Positions 35,262 to 48,737 of a DNA stretch of 64,000 bases are shown here, in pieces. Origin of the DNA: Ornithodoros turicata (taxonomy: Eukaryota > Arthropoda > Arachnida > Ixodida > Argasidae). Location: NCBI RefSeq assembly GCF_037126465.1, contig NC_088203.1, forward strand, positions 84,630,668 through 84,694,667, written 5' to 3'. The notes beneath the pieces were generated by a model. The model was not told where the DNA came from. It made no database searches and saw nothing but the letters and a program-made list of their open reading frames with translations. The position numbers were made by a program, and so were the translations under genes. Numbering within the stretch: the stretch's first letter is position 1; each line of letters opens with the position of its first letter.

Positions 35262-36165
35262 GTGTGCTGGGATCTCTGAAAAAACTTACAAATCTATGAG
35301 CGCGGTAAAACGGCAGGAGTGGATGTGTAAAACATGCCGTGCTAGAGACCTGCGATCAAGTGCATCAAAATTAGCCGACACAAACGACGCTGAGAGCACT
35401 GCACTCACAAAAGTAATGAATGAATTGTCTTTGCTAAGAGAAAGTATCAGTTGTCTCCTGACATTACCTTCAAAGGTTGATGAGCTCGCTAAAATAAAGA
35501 CTACAGTGGAGTCTCTCCTACCAATGAAAACTACTGTCGATTAAGTAAAAGACTCCCTGTCTTTTTTGTCTGAAAAATATGACAGCTTGTTTGAGGAGAT
35601 GAAACGAAAAGACTCGGACATTAGCAAGCTGAAGTCGAAAACCCATGAGCTTGAGACCAGGGTCTCTGAACAGGCAAAAGAGATTGGTGAATTGCGCGCC
35701 ATGGCTAACGCTAGTGAACGGTACAGTAGACGAACGAATGTCGAAATTCAGGGCATACCGCTCACACCTAATCAGGATCTTAGAACTATTCTAAAGGACA
35801 TCGCAGAAAAAGTAAACACAGAGTTTTCAATCAATGATGTGCAGGCTGTTCACCGGCTCCCTGTTAAGTCAGATAAAACACCCACAGTACTAGTGCAGTT
35901 CGTGTCCGTACAGGCAAAAGATAAGTGGATGCGAGGACGAAAAACTCTGCGCTCTGTGTGCGCATCTAAAGGGCTTCCAGAGGGCGTGTTCTTCAATGAC
36001 AACCTGACCCGACATAATAAACAACTCCTCTGGAAGACTAAGGTCCGAGCAAAAGAACGAGGTTATCAATTTGTATGAGTGAAAAGTGGCAAAATCCTCG
36101 TAAAAAAAATCCCGACGCATCTGTCTTACGCGTTACTGTAGAAAGTGATATTGATAGTATTGTTT
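35261..36165 (+). pseudogene. LINE C ORF1: PHD-like finger, coiled coil and RNA-binding domain
   Basis: Begins with the end of a PHD-type finger (KCAGISEKTYKSM..WMCKTCRA). A stretch rich in heptads follows, then a nonsense TAA at 35,542. From 35,566 the frame continues with a coiled coil (DISKLKSKTHELETRV) and an L1-ORF1-like domain (SERYSRRTNVEIQGIP, GVFFNDNLTRHNKQLLWKTK). It would bind element RNA. The 5' part is cut off by the tail of LINE B, so C is 5'-truncated. Confidence 0.75.
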
Positions 36166-36191
36166 AAGTCTTCAAACAATTTGTCCCCGGC

Positions 36192-38848
36192 ATGTCTTTT
36201 CCGGACATTTATTCAGTTCTCAAAGAGTTACACCATGTAGAGATGAGTACGCTGGGAATAATACATGTTAATATCCGAAGCCTAAGAAGGCACTGGGATG
36301 AACTGTTGTGTTATGTTGAGGAACATCTGCATAACCTGGATGTGATTATCTTAACTGAAATTAACATTTCTGAGAGTGAAATTTCATTATACAGCCTATG
36401 CGGGTATAAGTCCTTTTATTTCATTCGTTATGGCCGCAGAGGCGGTGGTATTGCAGTTTTTTGTAAAAAATGTCTGGTGTGTTGAAAGGATACCCACGAC
36501 AACAGTTGCGATGGAATGTTTAACGCTCACAGTTTGTAATGCAGATCTCATGTTTACTCTGATTGCTGTGTATCGACCACCAAGTCAATATGTTCCTGAC
36601 TTTTTAATAGAGCTGCGATCTGTATGTCAAAAGTTAGACACGGCCAATGAGCTTTATATGTTTGGCGACATAAATATAGATCTATTGAAGCCAACTAAGC
36701 CAGTTGTATCCGACTACCTTAACGTTCTAGCGGAATTTGGCTTAGACGCTGTAATCAATGTACCGACAAGAGAGGAGTACATGAGTGGGAAAATGGTGTC
36801 ATCATGCCTGGACCATATAAATATCAGAACCGATGGGTCGGTTGTGTCGGCGGGTGCCGTGTCTCATAAAATCGCCGACCATTATGCCACAGTGCTTTTT
36901 AGGGCCACGGCTCTTGCGGATTCTATTGACCCGAACAATCAAACGATTGATTATTGTCACTTACCAACTTTTGACCATCATCTGTCTAACAGTGACTGGT
37001 CCCGAGTGGAACTCTGCACTGACCATTTAGATGCATACAGTATATTCGCACAATACTTTTTGGACGCCTACAAGGCAGGGAAAAAGAAAAGGAAAATAAG
37101 AAACAGGCGTGTATATCCATGGATGACTAGTGAGATCATCTCTTTAATTAAAACTAAAGATCTACTATGGAAAAGATGCCGACGCCACCCAACGGACAGT
37201 GCCTTGAAAAATGAGTTCCGTACGATTAGAAATAGAGTAACAGCTATGTTACACCTATCTAAAAAACAATACTATCACTCCAGGTTCAGCGAACACAGAA
37301 GGAATGCCAAGGCAACCTGGGACACTATTAACGAATTAATAGGGCGGCAAAATAAAAAAAAACATAGATGACGAGATAGCGAGTGAGTTTCCTTGTCTGT
37401 TGAATATTGCTGAGTGCTTTAGTGAACATTTCGCGTCCGTATACCGTGTTGACAGATCCAGAACACTTAATTTACACTTCAGTCCGGTAGTTGACACGAG
37501 CGTATTCCCTGACATATACTTGAACCCGAATTAAGATCCATTGTCAACGGACTGTCAACCAAATCTTGTGGTTCTGATCAAATACAGGCGGGCGATATCA
37601 AGCGCAACTATAGTCTCATATGTAACAGCTTACTACGTATTCTTAACGGAATATTTGCATCCGGTGTTATACCTGACGCACTCAAAATGGCTACCGTGAG
37701 GCCAATCTTTAAGAATGGGCAGAAAAACAAGGTTGAGAACTACCGACCAATATCGTTGCTCTCAATTGTGGCCGTCATTATGGAAAAATATGTTCACACA
37801 GTCATGTCTCATTTCTTGGCAAAAAAACAACATCATAAGCTTAACACAATATGGCTTCACACAAGGCAGAGGGACTCAGCAGCTTCTTGAGGACTTTGTA
37901 GACTTGATCTACCACTCGTTCGACACAAACAAATTTGTTACCTGCTTATTCCTTGATCTATCCAAGGCATTTGACACTGTTTCACACTCAATACTACTTC
38001 AGAAATTATATGCATACGGCTTTCGCGGTCCAATTTATAAATGGTTGTGCAACTTCCTTCAAAGGAGGACCCAGTATGTGTCTGTGTGTGGTCAACGTAG
38101 CCGGTCTGTTGAGATTCAATCTGGGGTGCCGCAGGGATCTGTTTTGGCTCCTTTGCTATTTAATTTATATATTAATGACCTCAACGGTGTGATTTCTAAT
38201 GATACTCTCATTGCCTCTGTTCATGTTAATGACGCGGAATCCATCAGAATCTTGCAGACGGATGCCTTTTCCGTTTATGATTGGTTTCACGAAAATCAAA
38301 TTTATAGTAATCAAAGAAAGACACAACTAATATCTTTTCATAATCCACTTAAACGTGTGACCTCCTATCTCCCTGTAGTTCTGCATTCATCTACATGTAA
38401 CAACTGTGTTTGTAATCCCATTGAGTACAGTACCTCTGTTAGATACCTGGGAATCATATTCACTAATGATATGTCCTGGAACGATCACCTGTCTTACGTT
38501 TGCGCAAGGGTCAGAAAAGTATCTTGTATTTTGTTTCGCCTACGCTGTACTGTCCCAGTGAAGGTCAAGAGAACTATCCTCGAAAGCTTGGGCTACAGTG
38601 TATTACGATATGGTATTACTGCCTTCAGTCATTGTAGTGAATCTTGGAAGTGTAAAATTAACTCCATTCTGAATAGCTGTTTAATGAGCGTAAACTATGG
38701 CTCACCAATTTCCACTGATACAGATCTTTTTCGTACCACTAAACTTCCTCGTTTCGACAATATCTTCAGGTACACGGTAGTGTTGAAATATTTCTGGTCT
38801 AATGTGCATAAGCAGGCCAATATTGCACGGCGCGAACTTAAGCATCTA
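36192..38848 (+). pseudogene. LINE C ORF2: endonuclease and reverse transcriptase, interrupted
   Basis: APE endonuclease: HVNIRSLRRHWDEL (about 36,265), LTEINIS, then after a frameshift near 36,440 YRPPSQ, MFGDINIDLL and ADHYATV. RT: NYRPISLLS (37,740), FLDLSKAFDTVSH (37,955), GVPQGSVLAPLLFNLYINDL (38,127). The catalytic YADD is replaced by VHVND (about 38,222), so this copy could not polymerise. Lesions also lie near 37,360 (A-run), 37,530 and 37,850. The coding sequence breaks off at 38,848 and resumes at 54,347, behind a 15.5-kb insertion. Confidence 0.85.
38838..38848. other. Left target-site duplication of the 15.5-kb insertion
   Basis: TTAAGCATCTA, identical to 54,336-54,346. Both belong to the same codons of LINE C. 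This proves that the Penelope complex inserted into LINE C and defines the insertion as 38,849-54,335. Confidence 0.85.
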
Positions 38849-38973
38849 TTTGGAACCCGAGAAAAGGACAGAGGAGGGACGACACGACACGTTCTCGAAC
38901 ACAGCAAACCCTTTAATAACAGCAACACCTACGTACCCAACAACTTCCGAATTGGTGGCGAGGGAGCAACCGA
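38849..38973 (-). mobile_element. Penelope-like element copy 1, 3'-terminal piece
   Basis: Identical, apart from a few indels, to the unit junction at about 44,066-44,185 (GGAACCCGAGAAAAGGACAG). It is separated from the rest of copy 1 by the 2.7-kb TIR element; GCAACCGA (38,966-38,973) is the duplicated target. Confidence 0.8.
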
Positions 38974-41664
38974 GGTTACGCCCCATTTCGTCCAAACGTT
39001 TATTTCGTCCAAGTACTCACAACGTCCAAATATTCAATTCGTCCGAAAAAAGTCGGACGTGCTGAACACTTGGACGAAATGAACAGGCGGGGAGAAACTT
39101 GCCCAGCGCGTCCAATACCCGTACCGTCCAATAGCCCATTTCGTCCAAATGGGGGAATTCCCAAAATCTTTCGGCAAGCGACTGCCTGGCTGCATTCATG
39201 AAAGCACAGGCCATTTTGACACTGGGTGAATGGCAGGTGACTGTATTCATGAAAGCAAATGGATTATCGATCAAACGGGGAATCACAGAACACACAAACC
39301 CGTTCACAGGACCGCTGACCTACAGTGACCGTCCAGTTAACTATGTGTTGTTTCCCAATGTCAGTGATCTTTCTTCGAAACATCTAGGGATCTGAAAGGA
39401 AACTTGCGGTCCTTTGCCTTTACGTAGGCTACTTCGAGCGGCAGTGGCTTACCAACGTTCATCTCTGGAATTAGTTTGCGGATGAGGACGATCTCCGCAC
39501 AAACAATCACGCCGAAGGGTGGCATAATTCGCTGCGCATGAAATTCAAGAGCCAACCCCACATGACGTTACGGACGGCATAAGGCCCAAGTGACCAAAAC
39601 GTCCACATGTTCATAAGACCCGAAAAAAAATTGGGCCTTTTGCGCATTTGGGTCAAATGAGCAGGACAGGATAAGGTGTCCAGAAGGCCCTAACGCCCAG
39701 AAGGCCCAAATGGTCATATGGCCCGAAAACCAGAAAGGAAGACTCAGTGTATTTTTCAGTGTATAAGCGCCGTTATACATTGAAAGAAGTTCTCTGAAGA
39801 AGTCCTGCGCGTCATCTAATGTCATCATACGCGCGTCATCATCCTGCGCAGGACTTCTTCAGAGAACTTTTTTTATATATAACGGAGCTTGTGCACAGAA
39901 AAATGCGGTACTTTTATCAGTGCGAGTTATATGCGAGAAATATTTTTCTGTAAAATCGCTTTTCAGGTGTGACTGCGCAGGAATTCCACACTTTGCCGAG
40001 AATCGCTACGGCTTGGTATTTTGCTCGGGACTGAGATTTAATATGTTCATCAAGCAGTGCCCATTTTGGACAATTGCACTCGGTCACTCAGTGGAATATG
40101 CTCCTTCTGCAGCGCGCATCTCACGTGAACACAAACAATGCGCTTCTTCCGTTTTGTGAAATGTAGTCTCCAAAGAGTTCAGTTACAGAATCAATTCGAA
40201 GGTGTCCGCCTATTTGATAGAGCGCCATTTGGTTGAACGGCCCCGAAAAAATGGCCCCGGAAAATTTGGTGACGGAACAAATGGTCTCGCAAAAAATTAC
40301 ACCGATGGGTTAGAGCGGAAAAAACGGTCCCATGCGTAGGCGTGGTTTGCGACGTTGAGACCCCTCCCGAAATCGTACCTTTGGTAGCGCATCTGGAAGA
40401 GAGAAACGAGGAGTAAACCCTTATCTCCTATGCAAATTTCCTCCAACCCCTGAACCCCTCCAGAAATATTTTTTTCTTGCTACGCTACTGCCGTGCCCGG
40501 CTTGGATACCTTCGCAGAAAAAGCGCTACATATTGTGCATCATAGCAGTAATTTACTTACTGATAGCAGCTTTTAATGCGGCAAACGAATCAGCTGTTCA
40601 ATAAATATATTAGGCACAGAGCTTACCAATCTGTACCGAGCGAAATATTGAACGCTGTAAGGATTCAATATTTATTTGTATTTTACTTTTTGTCACATTT
40701 ATACCTTATTTGCTTGAAATTTTTTTTCTTCATTTCAGTACTTTTAGTAATATTTTTAGTTAAGTTACTTTTATAATTTTTTTTTAGTTCAGTTACCTTT
40801 TTCTCCTCTGTCGCATTCAGCATTTAATTAATATTGCGCATATGTGCAAAGAAAATACAGTATCTAGGTCACTCCTAGTCTTCCCTCCTGGTTTTCGGGC
40901 CATATGAATATTTTGGCCTTCTGGACACCTTACCCTGCCCTTCGCATTTGACCCAAATGCTCAAAAGGCCCAATATTTTTTCGGGTCTTATGAACATTTG
41001 GGCGTTCTGATCACTTGGGCCTTATGCACACTTGGGCCATATGAGATGATACCAAATACAGCTCAGGGGAAACGATACTGGGAAACGAAGCACCCTTCGC
41101 AGACGTAACAGAGCAGTTTGCTCATGTCACAAGGCATACCTGCAGCGCATGTCCCACTTGCTGGGCCATGCTAACTAATAAGTTAGTTGTTCAAAGGAAA
41201 AAAAAAAAAAAACTAAACGGAGCAGGCTGAGCATTTGTTTCTCGTTTTACTCGGTGTATAACATCTTTCAGTGGGAATGTTTAAATCTTACCTTCAACTA
41301 ATAAGCCAGTTGTTGGAATGAAAAAAAAAAAAGAAAGAAAGAAAAATAAATAAACAGAGCAGGCTGAGCATTTGTTTTTCGTTTTACTTGGTGTATGGCA
41401 CGGCATCTTTCGGTGTGAATGTTTACATCCTACCTTCAATCGTAAACGAAGCAATTGTTCACTCGCATTCGGAGATCCCCCTCCCTTTTCGGACGAAACA
41501 AGCGTTTGGACGGTACGGTTATTCGGACGGGTTGGTCAAGTTTTCCCCCCTTTGGTTCAGTTCGTCCAATGCCCATTATGTCCAATTTTTTTTGGACGTG
41601 CTGAGTACTTGGACGTTGTGAATACTTGGACGAAATAAACATTTGGACGAATCGGGGTGCTACC
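38974..41664. mobile_element. 2.7-kb TIR element, TTTCGTCCAAA-word ends, 8-bp duplication
   Basis: Terminal inverted repeats of nearly 190 bp (left starts GGTTACGCCCCATTTCGTCC; right, reversed, GGTAGCACCCCGATTCGTCC) contain repeated words such as TTCGTCCAAGTA. The target GCAACCGA is duplicated at 38,966-38,973 and 41,665-41,672. No transposase; non-autonomous. A second TIR element sits inside it. Confidence 0.85.
39577..41045. mobile_element. 1.5-kb TIR element nested in the previous one
   Basis: Inverted ends of about 150 bp built from GGCCCAA words: the left reads CATAAGGCCCAAGTGACC, the right mirrors it and has one extra copy of CATATGGCCCAAGTG. A 48-bp-arm hairpin (39,771-39,885, stem GTTCTCTGAAGAAGTCCTGC) lies inside. 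A one-sided stretch at 40,228-40,330 (AACGGCCCCGAAAAAATGG) looks like the end of yet another such family. No coding sequence. Confidence 0.8.
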
Positions 41665-44066
41665 GCAACCGACGCCACACTTACACAATTTCCCCTCGTG
41701 ACAATATCTTTGTACTCCTTTAACAGTCTGGCCACAGGGTCCCGAACATAATCTAGGACACTCGTCTCGTCGAAGGCCGGGGAACAATTATTACAAAGTC
41801 TAAGATGGGCGACAAGTTCGGAATTCCCAGACAACGACTCCGCATTTCTCTTGTGTTCGCTGAGCCGAGTGTTTAGACACCGTCCAGTCTGACCTACATA
41901 GCAAAACCCACAACCAAGCGGTATACAATACACCACATCTTTTGCACAGGTCACGAAAGCATTTTTGTGGGAAATACTACAGCCGGAGTTCTGTGAGAGG
42001 AAAGGGGCAAGTTTTGAGAGACGACATACATTTGAGAAAACAACCTGAATGTTAAATCTACGTGCGGCAGCCAAAATGTTGTGTGATACGGAATGATAGT
42101 ATACGGGATACAAACACGCGGCAATTTTTCTTTCTGAGAAACAGGTGGACGAGCGAAACCATTACCAAAATCTAACAACTTCCGATATAGGCAATAGCCG
42201 TAACCAGCTCTCTGCAAACGGCTCACTTGGCAACCAATACTTTCAAAACCAAAGTGACAGCAGGACTTTTCGACGGCCGAACGCAAGAGGGACATGATAA
42301 CACCTGACTTGATCAGCTTTGAGTGAGAACTATTGGCGGGTAATAAGGGTTTCGCTTCCGCCTTCCCGTAGGACCAGCAAAGGCCCGGGGTTGAGCGTAA
42401 GCACAGGTCAAGGAACTGCAGTTTTTGATTCGACATGTCCTCCTGCGAGAACACCAGTTCGGGGGCGGCAGACTTTATCACAGAAACTAAGTGGGTAACA
42501 AGATCCTTCTGCGTGGACAGCACCAAAATATCATCAACATACCTTTTAACAATGATACAGTCAGAAGAGAACGGTTTCAAAGCTAGGCAGACAGCAGCAT
42601 CAAGGACATTGAGGTAAATTTCTGAGAGAGCCGGCGCGACAGCAGACCCAATGCACACACCCCGAGATTGCACAAACAGTTGATCATTGAAGGACATAGC
42701 CGTAGATCCAAGATACAATTCCAGGAGACGTAAAAAGGCACACCCACCGTCGTCTGAAAACGAATCAATTGGTCTTCAATAACATGACGGACGCGATTTA
42801 GCAACATACCAATGTTTAAGGAGTAATACAAGTCTTTTATGTCTAGTGAAACCACCTCACAACACTTTCCATGAAAGCCCCCGAATGATGGAAGCAGCTC
42901 AGAGGAACTCTTCAAAGACAGACTGTTCTGAAGTACAATGCAGGACAAGGATTTTTGCAGAAAACAGGAGAGCATCTTTTGCCAAGTGCCTAACTCACTG
43001 ATGACAATTCTAAGCGGTAAATCAACTTTGTGGTCCTTTAGGAGGAACTTCACAGAAAGCGCTGACGATTTACAACTTTTTATCTTGTTTCCTAAGGGAA
43101 TGTTCAGATCGATTAATAGCTTGGAAACGGACGCTTTTACGGATCTTAGGTTGCCGGAGAAAGGTTTGAACAGCTTGCAAATGGCTTGATTGGCTTTGGT
43201 CAAGAACAACCCTTGAGGGAGTACAGCGAATTTACCAGATTTGTCGCACTCCAACAGAACCCAGTTTTTTCTTGAAAGTTCAACACGGACGGTGGGAAGC
43301 TCCTTGGGGCACCTCTTTTTCTCCTGGGTAGAGAGCGAAGCACGTGGAATGCGGCTGACACACAGCTCCACGAAGGCAGACTTGCTGGACGGATCGGATA
43401 TCCTGGAAGCAACCTTCTGAACAGCGGCTGCGGCATCGAACCTTGACGGCTTCACGGGAACGCAGAACTTGGGGGTTCTTGATAAGACAGTTGAGAGAGA
43501 TGCAGGGATTTCCTCGCCAGTAAGGTTTACCACCTCAGTCTCAGCGGCGTTGGATTCAGAAGGGGGCCTGGAACCAGCCGACGTGGGTGAAGCTTGACGG
43601 TATAGCAAAAACACTTCCGCTTTGCAAGAATCCCATCGACGCCCGAATTCACAGCATACCAGGTGTTTCCACTGCTTGAAGTAGGAAGTCTCACGGAAGT
43701 CAGGACCTAGGACACGGTGCCAAAGGCTGTCGGTGACCAAGCGAAGGTCTCTTAGGTGACGAACTAGCAGATTCTTGTGAGCCCGAAGAAATTTCGCCGT
43801 CGTTGACCACGGAAGGAGAGTGTTACCAAGGAGTGAGGTAAACCTCGGGTGGGCTTCCCGACGACGGAGGCAAATCTTGATAAGGGCGATCTCCGCTTCA
43901 GTGTTAGCATTAGCAACACCAAACTTGCACAGACTGTAGAGGGCCACGGGACGAAGGACAGACTCGGAAATGTCGGACAACGCGGTAAAACTAACAAATC
44001 CTGCATACGGGAACAGTAATGGCAAAAGGGCAAGGGTGCAGGCCAGCTGGTACATGGTGAAAAAAT
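41665..44066 (-). pseudogene. Penelope-like element copy 1: reverse transcriptase plus GIY-YIG endonuclease
   Basis: Read on the minus strand from ATG at 44,054. An N-terminal domain is followed by RT motifs (LECDKSGKFAVLPQG, LRIVISELGTWQKML, VVSLDIKDLYYSLN, GSAVAPALSEIYLNV, YVDDILVL at about 42,545), a linker, and a GIY-YIG nuclease (VVYCIPLGCGFCYVGQTGR...LSEHKRN at about 41,850-41,940). Penelope elements use a telomerase-related RT with this nuclease for integration. One frameshift lies in a T-run near 42,735; a second is a two-base insertion near 42,103 that copy 2 shares but copy 3 lacks. All catalytic motifs are readable. The 3' end continues at 38,973 beyond the TIR element. Confidence 0.9.
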
Positions 44067-45092
44067 TTGGAACCCGAAAAGGACAGAGGAGGGACGACAC
44101 GACACGTTCTCGAACACAGCAAACCCTTTAATAACAGCAACACCTACGTACCCAACAACTTCCGAATTGGTGGCGAGGGAGCAACCGACGCCACACTTAC
44201 ACAATTTCCCCTCGTGACAATCTCTTTGTACTCCTTTAACAGTCTGGCCACAGGGTCCCGAACATAATCTAGGACACTCGTCTCGTCGAAGGCCGGGGAA
44301 CAATTATTACAAAGTCTAAGATGGGCGACAAGTTCGGAATTCCCAGACAACGACTCCGCATTTCTCTTGTGTTCGCTGAGCCGAGTGTTTAGACACCGTC
44401 CAGTCTGACCTACATAGCAAAACCCACAACCAAGCGGTATACAATACACCACATCTTTTGCACAGGTCACGAAAGCATTTTTGTGGGAAATACTACAGCC
44501 GGAGTTCTGTGAGAGGAAAGGGGCAAGTTTTGAGAGACGACATACATTTGAGAAAACAACCTGAATGTTAAATCTACGTGCGGCAGCCAAAATGTTGTGT
44601 GATACGGAATGATAGTATACGGGATACAAACACGCGGCAATTTTTCTTTCTGAGAAACAGGTGGACGAGCGAAACCATTAGCAAAATCTAACAACTTCCG
44701 ATATAGGCAATAGCCGTAACCAGCTCTCTGCAAACGGCTCACTTGGCAACCAATACTTTCAAAACCAAAGTGACAGCAGGACTTTTCGACGGCCGAACGC
44801 AAGAGGGACATGATAACACCTGACTTGATCAGCTTTGAGTGAGAACTATTGGCGGGTAATAAGGGTTTCGCTTCCGCCTTCCCGTAGGACCAGCAAAGGC
44901 CCGGGGTTGAGCGTAAGCACAGGTCAAGGAACTGCAGTTTTTGATTCGACATGTCCTCCTGCGAGAACACCAGTTCGGGGGCGGCAGACTTTATCACAGA
45001 AACTAAGTGGGTAACAAGATCCTTCTGCGTGGACAGCACCAAAATATCATCAACATACCTTTTAACAATGATACAGTCAGAAGAGAACGGTT
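44067..45092 (-). pseudogene. Penelope-like element copy 2, partial tandem copy
   Basis: Directly upstream of copy 1 in the same orientation, as expected from the partial tandem (pseudo-LTR) organisation of these elements. Holds the RT from YVDDILVL onward and the whole GIY-YIG domain. Almost identical to copy 1, including the two-base frameshift insertion. It is cut at about 45,092, where the sequence switches strand. Confidence 0.9.
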
Positions 45093-45392
45093 TTCTTTTT
45101 ACGTCTCCTGGAATTGTATCTTGGATCTACGGCTATGTCCTTCAATGATCAACTGTTTGTGCAATCTCGGGGTGTGTGCATTGGGTCTGCTGTCGCGCCG
45201 GCTCTCTCAGAAATTTACCTCAATGTCCTTGATGCTGCTGTCTGCCTAGCTTTGAAACCGTTCTCTTCTGACTGTATCATTGTTAAAAGGTATGTTGATG
45301 ATATTTTGGTGCTGTCCACGCAGAAGGATCTTGTTACCCACTTAGTTTCTGTGATAAAGTCTGCCGCCCCCGAACTGGTGTTCTCGCAGGAG
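45093..45392 (+). pseudogene. Penelope-like element copy 3, inverted, first part
   Basis: From CTTTTTACGTCTCCTGG onward this is the plus-strand version of the RT palm (GSAVAPALSEIYLNV, YVDDILVL), ending in PELVFSQE. The head-to-head inversion with copy 2 is a known arrangement for these elements. Continues at 53,400 across the foldback element. Confidence 0.9.
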
Positions 45393-48300
45393 CATGCCCA
45401 AGAATTAGGGACAAAACGTAAAGCAGGCTTCACCTAAAACGGCTCCCATAGAGCCTGTGTATTTTGGAACGAAAAGCGCGTGCTACATATTCTGCTGGCA
45501 GCGCTTTGCATGCGTTCTCTAATGGGATGTTGCCTCTGCCAAGACGAAACTTTTGAGCATTTTTTTGGGCATGAATAGTGGCATCTTCAAGGTTCCATTC
45601 GGGTTCCAAATTTTGAACAGGTAAAAGAGCCTTCAATCGCCGCACGGACGCGTAGCGGCGAAGCCTACGTTCAAGGCCACGCGCAACCACATGTTTGGGA
45701 AATGGCTCGCCGCAGAAGAGACTACAACGGATAAAGAAGACAAACAAGAAATAACAATACGAGGAGCAAAGATTTGTGCGTTACTTCACGTGGTAATGGT
45801 ATAGCATATAAAAAGCTAAAAACTTGACAGCTGTTAGGAGAACTAACATCGTTGAGCAAACGTGTGTACATTATGGTTGTTACGAAGTCTGTTGGTATCT
45901 GCTAAACTGTGAGCAATCAAACAAAACATAAAATAAAGGTGTGGTCGGAGGGAACGGCACAACAAAGACAACAATAATGACGATGATGAGATGGGGTGTT
46001 TCACCGCGGAGGTGCGTACCCTACCCCACCGCACGTGGAACATTATGTGAAGATGATGAAGGAAGGATGAAAACACAAGAAAGAACTAAAATCAACAGCA
46101 GAAAATGGACCAACGACAGCTTAAGACGACATGTACTACTTTGCACAGGAAAATGTGATATCTGAGGTCCTACGATGTGCTAGGGTTGTCAAACCAAGTT
46201 TATCGAGGATAGGTTCATAATTATGGACACCAATGCGTCGGTCATAGAGAATGTACAATGACTCCAAGGGATTCGATGCTGTCATTCGGTCAATCTCTTA
46301 TTTTTGAAAATTAGTGAAGCGAATTAAGTATAACATTCTAGTTAGCCATCGAACACTGATGAGACCGGCTAGGAAAGATATCCGAGAGGCCAGGTATGTT
46401 AGCCGCCGAAACGGCACGTCCGGGGCTCTCATAAATTTTTAATAACAACTGTGGCACCTAACAAAGGACAACCTGTATATCCTCATGTGTTTCCATACTG
46501 ACTCCCGGAAGAATTCGAGGCTCGTTCGAGTAGACCGAATGTACAATCGTATTTATGAAATAGCGCACACACAAAAAAAGGAAACTAAAAAAATGACATG
46601 GTTGCAAAATTTGAGACATACACAAATAAAAGATTTGACTGAAATTGGCGTGCTAAAGTGTGCCTAACGAACCAACATTCAGTTTGATTGTAGAAACAAG
46701 GTATTTTGAGGCACGATAGATCTATAAGTTGAGTGAATGTTGGCGTGGATATGTCACGGTGGCGTAGATGGTGTCGTCTAGACGAAAAAAATGCTGAAGG
46801 CTGAAGGCTCGGCAGTGCACAGAACCTACGGATACGCATGTAAGATGAGGTCACATTTCGTAGACGGGTGAAATAAATATTCTATTCAGATGAGGGAAGT
46901 AGGACAACCATGCACGCACACGCATGACGCTGAACTATGAAACCGATCTGTATATTCCGAAACTCCGAGTGGCTGAACACACCGTTTGTATAGACTGCCG
47001 GTTTCGTTTCTTCGTTCTCGCTCTCTCCTTTTCTTTTTTCTTTTCTTTTTTTTTTTTCGGGGGGGGGGGGGGAGGGGGCTTATTAATACCTGAAGACAAT
47101 TTATGATACAGCTATAGGATGTCAGGCTTCCTCGCGAACGCAGGAGCCTCTCTAGCGAGGAAAACGCAAAGGCGGTCACGTGGTCGGTTTGTATTACAAC
47201 ACATTACTCTGCTCTCTTTCGACCACATGCTGCATGCGGACATAATGCTCGTTGCCTTGTCAATGTCATCTGCATTTTTTAGACACTGTAGATATGTCGT
47301 TCACCTCGAAACTACAAAAAAAGTTAAGAAATCACGACTTTCTGCTGTTTGAGTTTCATTTGCGATTTTGTGGCGACTTTCTGTTGTCGTCATCTCTCAA
47401 AATCTCTCAAAATAAACACAATTTCAGACAACGAAAAAAAATAGAAAAGTAAAGAAAATATATCGTTCTGCTTTCCTGTCTTTTATTTTCCATACTTAAT
47501 ACAGCTAAAGCCGTAGTGGCTCAAATCTATCCCTACTGCAGCCTAATGCCGCGTGCTTGTCGACAGCCGTACTCCTGGCTTTTCTTTTCGTCAGGGGAGA
47601 GGGTTCTAGCAAGTGTGCTGTTCTTATCAGCGTAGTTCTTCTGAAGATTTACAATCTTGATCCAGACGTACTACATGCTCGCGCTTTCAGCAGACTGCTT
47701 GGGACTGTGTTGTTCGCTATCGCGTCTTTTTTCATTCGATCATCTTTGTTTCTGTAGGTGTGAAGGAAAGTTTATTGACCGGTTGATAAGCAACTGCGTG
47801 CACCACGTAAAAGTCAGTTGTGTAGCATCGATTGCTAATACTTATGAGTTGAATAAATACGAATGAAGCACGATGAACATTTGATTTACACATAAGAGTT
47901 AGTGACGTTTTCATGTTGGGAAAAACTTCGCATGGCTGCATATGCGATCACAATGTCCTCCTTTTAACGTTGAAGCCAAAATAATCGGGGGCGCTCCAAA
48001 CCACGTTACTCAAGCTGTGACGCAACATTTGCCTCAGCTTGCCGTCGTCTGGATCATTGGACGTCGTTCCCGATTTCCGTTCTTAGCTCACCTCGCGTCA
48101 TAGAGTCCACATCTAACATGCGTGACACGCGCTGGTTGAGTTCGACACTTATACGTGGCCTCTTTCCTCTTGGATGCCATCTTCTTCCCAGTACATGACG
48201 TCACGTTTCTGATATCTCCTAGCCTGTAGCGCAGATGAATTTTCTTCTAACCTTTAACATATTTTAGCCCATCCCATGCTGTGTCTCAGTTGTTTGTTCG

Positions 48301-48737
48301 CCGATTATGTAGGTTCTCTAAGACACAATTTTTCTTTTTTAGTCATTGGCTAGAAGGCCATCCTAGTCAGCGCTGCTGCATGTGGCTCATCGCGGCGTAA
48401 TGCGAAAAAACATGTATCTACGGGGTCACGCTCTACTGTCCGTACCCCTTGCATTTGTTTCCCAGATCTAGAAACATAGTTAGGACGTTTAACATCTCCT
48501 GACGCAGATATTTCCCTGCAGTATCTTGCTCAAATTCTTTTACCACACGTCTAAAAAGTCCCACAAGTGTAACAGTTCATCTCTGGTGTCTGAGGAAAGG
48601 TAGATTATCAAGAAGTAAATCGACATCCTTTCCTGTTAATGATGTGAATTTTGCGACTTCCGTTTTGCTGTCAGTGAGCAGTCTGACGTTCGCGCCAGTT
48701 TCCTTTATAATGTCCACCAGTTTTCTCACGGACGTGT
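45393..48737 (+). repeat. Left arm of the giant foldback element
   Basis: Reverse complement of 50,137-53,399 throughout. It contains, reading minus, the C-terminal half of a decayed gene (48,737 down to about 48,000), and at 45,985-46,030 a LINE 3'-end phrase (GGGGTGTTTCACCGCGGAGG). The phrase is mirrored at 52,775-52,800, so that fragment was already inside when the arms were copied. Confidence 0.85.

Noticed and set aside
38849..45092. Hammerhead ribozyme in the Penelope pseudo-LTRs
   Set aside because: Such ribozymes are known from this element class, but I see no CTGATGA...GAAA core in the unit-junction regions here.
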